NCBI GenBank assembly: GCA_028290125.1
Contig: JAQGKM010000250.1
Span: 1-16,063 of the forward strand
Reading direction: 5' to 3'
From: Hyphomicrobiales bacterium
GTDB taxonomy: Bacteria > Pseudomonadota > Alphaproteobacteria > Rhizobiales > Beijerinckiaceae
Length of the DNA: 16,063 nt
This document shows positions 14,124-16,063 of the stretch, piece by piece. The notes beneath the pieces were generated by a model, which was not told the DNA's origin, searched no databases, and saw only the letters and a program-made list of their open reading frames with translations. The translations under genes were made by a program, and so were the position numbers. Each line of letters begins with the position of its first letter. Position 1 is the first letter of the stretch.

Positions 14124-15221
14124 TCACGCCGGCACCTCCAGCTCGATCACCACCGGGCAATGGTCGCTGGCCTTGGGCCGCGCCCAGCCGATGCGCGGGT
14201 AGCGTGGCGCGTTTTCGAGGCGCGGCGTGCGCCAGGGCAAGCCCTTGCGCAACACGTCCGGCACCGCGTCGGGGTTGGCGGCGGCGAGCCGCGGCGAGAG
14301 CAGGATATAATCCAGCTGCACGTGCGCATCTCCCTCGGGATAATAATGCGTCCATCGATCGTTCGCAGCACGCCGGCTCATCGGGTCGATCGCGAAGCCA
14401 TCCGCCAGCAAGGGGCCGAGCGCGCTGTGGCGCGCGGGCGTGCCGTCCACTTCGCAGAAGTCGTTGAAGTCACCGCAGACGATCCAGTTGGCGTCGCGCG
14501 GCGCGCCCGCAAAACGCTGCTCGATCAGCTTGCGCACCGCCCAGACTTCCGCAGCGCGCAGGGGCTGGCTGTCGGCGCGGCCGTCGCGATGCGGCCCGTT
14601 GGGGTTCATCGACTTGAAGTGACAATTGAAGATCGTCAGCGGCCCGCCGTCGACGACGCAGTCCATCGCCACGCAATCGCGCCGCAGGATGCGATCCTCG
14701 CGCTTGATGTTGCGGGCCGACAAGGCCACCCAGTCGAGCGGCGCATCGGCGATGAAATCATACGTAAGCCCGGCGTTGGACTTGAGCGCCACGGGCTCGC
14801 GCGACAACACGCCGACGTCGATCCCGCGCGTGTCGTTGCCGGTGAGCACGTGCCGGTGGTCGTAAAAGAAGCGCGTGTCGCCCGCCTTGCGCGCATCGTC
14901 GCTCCAGCCCTTCGTCGCCTGCGCGAAACGCTGGCGCAGAACCGGATGAAGATAGTTGGAGTAGAAGACATCCAGCGCCTGCTGGTTGTCGACTTCCTGC
15001 AGGCAGACGACATCCGCATTGGCGTCGGCGAGCGCGAGCGCTGTCAGCTGTCGCATGTCGTCCGACGCGACGGCCTCGAAGGCCATGCGCACGGATTCGT
15101 AATCGGCCTTGTCGGCCACCGCATAGGCGCCGACGACGCGGCCCTCGCGCGACACGCGACCGGCGAAATCGAAGCGTGAATAGAGATTTTCGAGATTGAA
15201 CGTCGCGATACGGATCGACAT
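14124..15221 (-). CDS. Endonuclease/exonuclease/phosphatase (EEP) fold hydrolase
   Basis: The 365-residue protein carries all conserved EEP blocks: N9 and E11 in IATFNLENL; E76 in ADVVCLQEVDN (metal ligand); NCHFKSM in the middle; WIVCGDFNDF (Asp and Asn of the active site); and the C-terminal SDHCPVVIEL with the catalytic His. The fold cleaves phosphodiester or phosphoester bonds with Mg. Members include nucleases, sphingomyelinases and inositol phosphatases, and the substrate cannot be told here. There is no signal peptide, so it acts in the cytoplasm. ATG 15221 is preceded by GGAAGGG (complement of 15232-15226). It lies 72 bp after the SnoaL-like gene on the same strand and may be co-transcribed with it. 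Confidence 0.9.
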   Translation of the reverse strand: MSIRIATFNLENLYSRFDFAGRVSREGRVVGAYAVADKADYESVRMAFEAVASDDMRQLTALALADANADVVCLQEVDNQQALDVFYSNYLHPVLRQRFAQATKGWSDDARKAGDTRFFYDHRHVLTGNDTRGIDVGVLSREPVALKSNAGLTYDFIADAPLDWVALSARNIKREDRILRRDCVAMDCVVDGGPLTIFNCHFKSMNPNGPHRDGRADSQPLRAAEVWAVRKLIEQRFAGAPRDANWIVCGDFNDFCEVDGTPARHSALGPLLADGFAIDPMSRRAANDRWTHYYPEGDAHVQLDYILLSPRLAAANPDAVPDVLRKGLPWRTPRLENAPRYPRIGWARPKASDHCPVVIELEVPA

Positions 15222-15293
15222 GCGGCCCTTCCGGTCATCAGCCGGAAGCAGCTTCGCACAGGAGCGCGATCGTGGGGAGCGCTGCCGTGCGCC

Positions 15294-15758
15294 CTAGCGC
15301 GCGTCCGGCCAGGACATGGCGAAGGCCGGCATTTCGGGCATCCACCCGGCGAGGTAAGATGCCGTCGCGGTGTCGAGGAAGTCGACCCACTCGACCACCA
15401 ACCCGTCGACGAACCGCAGATGTGAAAAGCCCGGCACATAGGCGGAGTCGCGCGTGCCGCGATTGATCCACCGTGCCGACCAGCGCACCGCGACGCCCGT
15501 CGTCTCGGCCACGTAGTCGCCCATCTCGAAGTCACGGAACTCGAACTCCATGTCGAGCGCCGCGAAGGCGACGCTGACGTCGGTGCGTCCGAAGAAGGAG
15601 CCGGCATAGGGCATCAGGCGGCGGTCCCCCGCGAGCTTGTAGGAAACCTTGGGGCTCAGCAGATCTGTAAGTTCGTCAAAAGCCCGGTCCGCGCGGAGAT
15701 TGAGTGCGTGCTCTGCCAATGCCATGGGAAGTGCGCGTCCAGACATGTGGCGATCCAT
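15294..15758 (-). CDS. SnoaL/NTF2-like small protein
   Basis: The 154-residue protein fits the NTF2-like cone fold of SnoaL-type proteins: an N-terminal helix with RADRAFDELTDLLSPKVSY, then FFGRTDVSVAFAALD, and C-terminal strands VRWSARWINRGT, GFSHLRFVDGLVVEWVDFLD. Such proteins are small-molecule isomerases, cyclases, ketosteroid-isomerase relatives or ligand binders; the function here is unknown. The start is uncertain: ATG 15758 has no good ribosome-binding site, and in-frame ATGs at 15746 and 15725 would remove 4 or 11 residues. A perfect 10-bp palindrome CGTTCGAACG (15768-15777) lies 10 bp before the longest start. It stands upstream of the EEP gene on the same strand. Confidence 0.8.
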   Translation of the reverse strand: MDRHMSGRALPMALAEHALNLRADRAFDELTDLLSPKVSYKLAGDRRLMPYAGSFFGRTDVSVAFAALDMEFEFRDFEMGDYVAETTGVAVRWSARWINRGTRDSAYVPGFSHLRFVDGLVVEWVDFLDTATASYLAGWMPEMPAFAMSWPDAR

Positions 15759-15887
15759 CTTTGAAATCGTTCGAACGGAAAGGCGACGCCTGCTTCAAAA
15801 TCAGCGCAGGGCATCGGGGAGAGCTCATTAACACAAGCTTAACCTTTGACGGGCTGTACGGTCAAGCCCCTGCTCACGCAACGCAAA

Positions 15888-15915
15888 CGAGGCGGGAGTT
15901 TGCACTCCCGCCTCG
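15888..15915 (-). terminator. Intrinsic terminator of ilvC
   Basis: A perfect 12-bp stem (CGAGGCGGGAGT paired with ACTCCCGCCTCG, arms 15888-15899 and 15904-15915, loop TTGC) lies 32 bp past the ilvC stop. On the minus strand it is followed by TTTGCGTT, a modest T tract. The remaining 129 bp to the SnoaL-like start should hold that gene's promoter, but I see no convincing -35/-10 pair. Confidence 0.8.
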
Positions 15916-15947
15916 CTGGCAGACGTCATGATCCGGAGGGATCGATC

Positions 15948-16063
15948 TCAGTTGCGGGTCGTGTCGACCATCTTGTTCTTGCCGATCCAGGGCATCATCG
16001 AGCGCAGGCGGGCGCCCACTTCCTCGATCTGATGCGCGTCGTTGCGGCGCCGCGTCGCCTTGA
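15948..16063 (-). CDS. ilvC: Ketol-acid reductoisomerase, C-terminal 37 residues (gene continues outside window)
   Basis: Only the last codons are in the window: they encode KATRRRNDAHQIEEVGARLR followed by SMMPWIGKNKMVDTTRN and stop. The end VGARLRSMMPWIGKNKMVD matches the conserved C-terminus of class I ketol-acid reductoisomerase (IEKVGAKLRGMMPWI-type), which ends in a similar K-x-V-D tail. The enzyme converts acetolactate-type intermediates to dihydroxy acids with NADPH in valine, isoleucine and leucine synthesis. Its strand matches leuA, about 4 kb away, though six unrelated genes separate them and it has its own terminator. Identification rests on a short tail but a distinctive one. Confidence 0.9.
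   Translation of the reverse strand, partial: KATRRRNDAHQIEEVGARLRSMMPWIGKNKMVDTTRN

Overview
The window is high-GC, densely coded DNA, most likely from an alphaproteobacterium of the Rhizobiales (Hyphomicrobiales). This rests on the proteins (a Bug-type solute receptor, a chemotaxis cluster with CheC and a PAS-rich hybrid kinase, leuA and ilvC near each other), a leuA leader peptide ending in Leu codons, and a palindromic repeat with a GTCATGGCGAGCG-type end. The assignment is inference; no 16S or ribosomal marker is present.

Layout. (1) 1-5258, plus strand: a chemosensory operon with tightly overlapping genes: the C-terminal part of CheA, a small degenerate STAS protein, a CheY-type receiver, a CheC-type phosphatase with two active-site motifs, and a large soluble four-PAS hybrid histidine kinase. 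The adaptor, receptor and methylation genes (CheW, MCP, CheR, CheB) are not in the window and may lie upstream. (2) 5362-7383: a D-2-hydroxyacid dehydrogenase facing a periplasmic Bug/TctC-type receptor, tail to tail. (3) 7457-8208: an orphan TylF-like O-methyltransferase with a probable terminator. (4) 8425-9775: a membrane-anchored Ala/Pro-rich protein and a lipoprotein, both of unknown function. (5) 9881-9956: tRNA-Lys(CTT) on the minus strand, with inverted flanks that extend its acceptor stem, followed by a run of hairpins up to leuA. (6) 10071-11957: leuA with its whole control region: a probable promoter, a leader peptide with four consecutive Leu codons, and a stem that can bury the leuA ribosome-binding site. 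(7) 12041-13985: a small lipoprotein gene overlapping the end of a Nudix hydrolase gene, which is coupled to a PhzF-family gene. (8) 14001-14114: an imperfect palindromic repeat. (9) 14124-15758: an EEP-fold phosphohydrolase and a SnoaL/NTF2-like protein. (10) 15888-16063: the ilvC terminator and the last codons of ilvC.

How the genes fit together. The Che block should form one signalling module: CheA phosphorylates CheY, CheC removes the phosphate, and the PAS kinase, encoded in the same operon, probably adds a cytoplasmic input. LeuA (leucine branch) and IlvC (shared branched-chain pathway) place branched-chain amino acid synthesis on both sides of unrelated housekeeping genes. The observation I rate highest is the leuA leader: it looks like leucine-sensing attenuation that acts on ribosome access (Shine-Dalgarno sequestration), since no U-run terminator is visible. 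I see no mobile element, CRISPR array, prophage or defence system.
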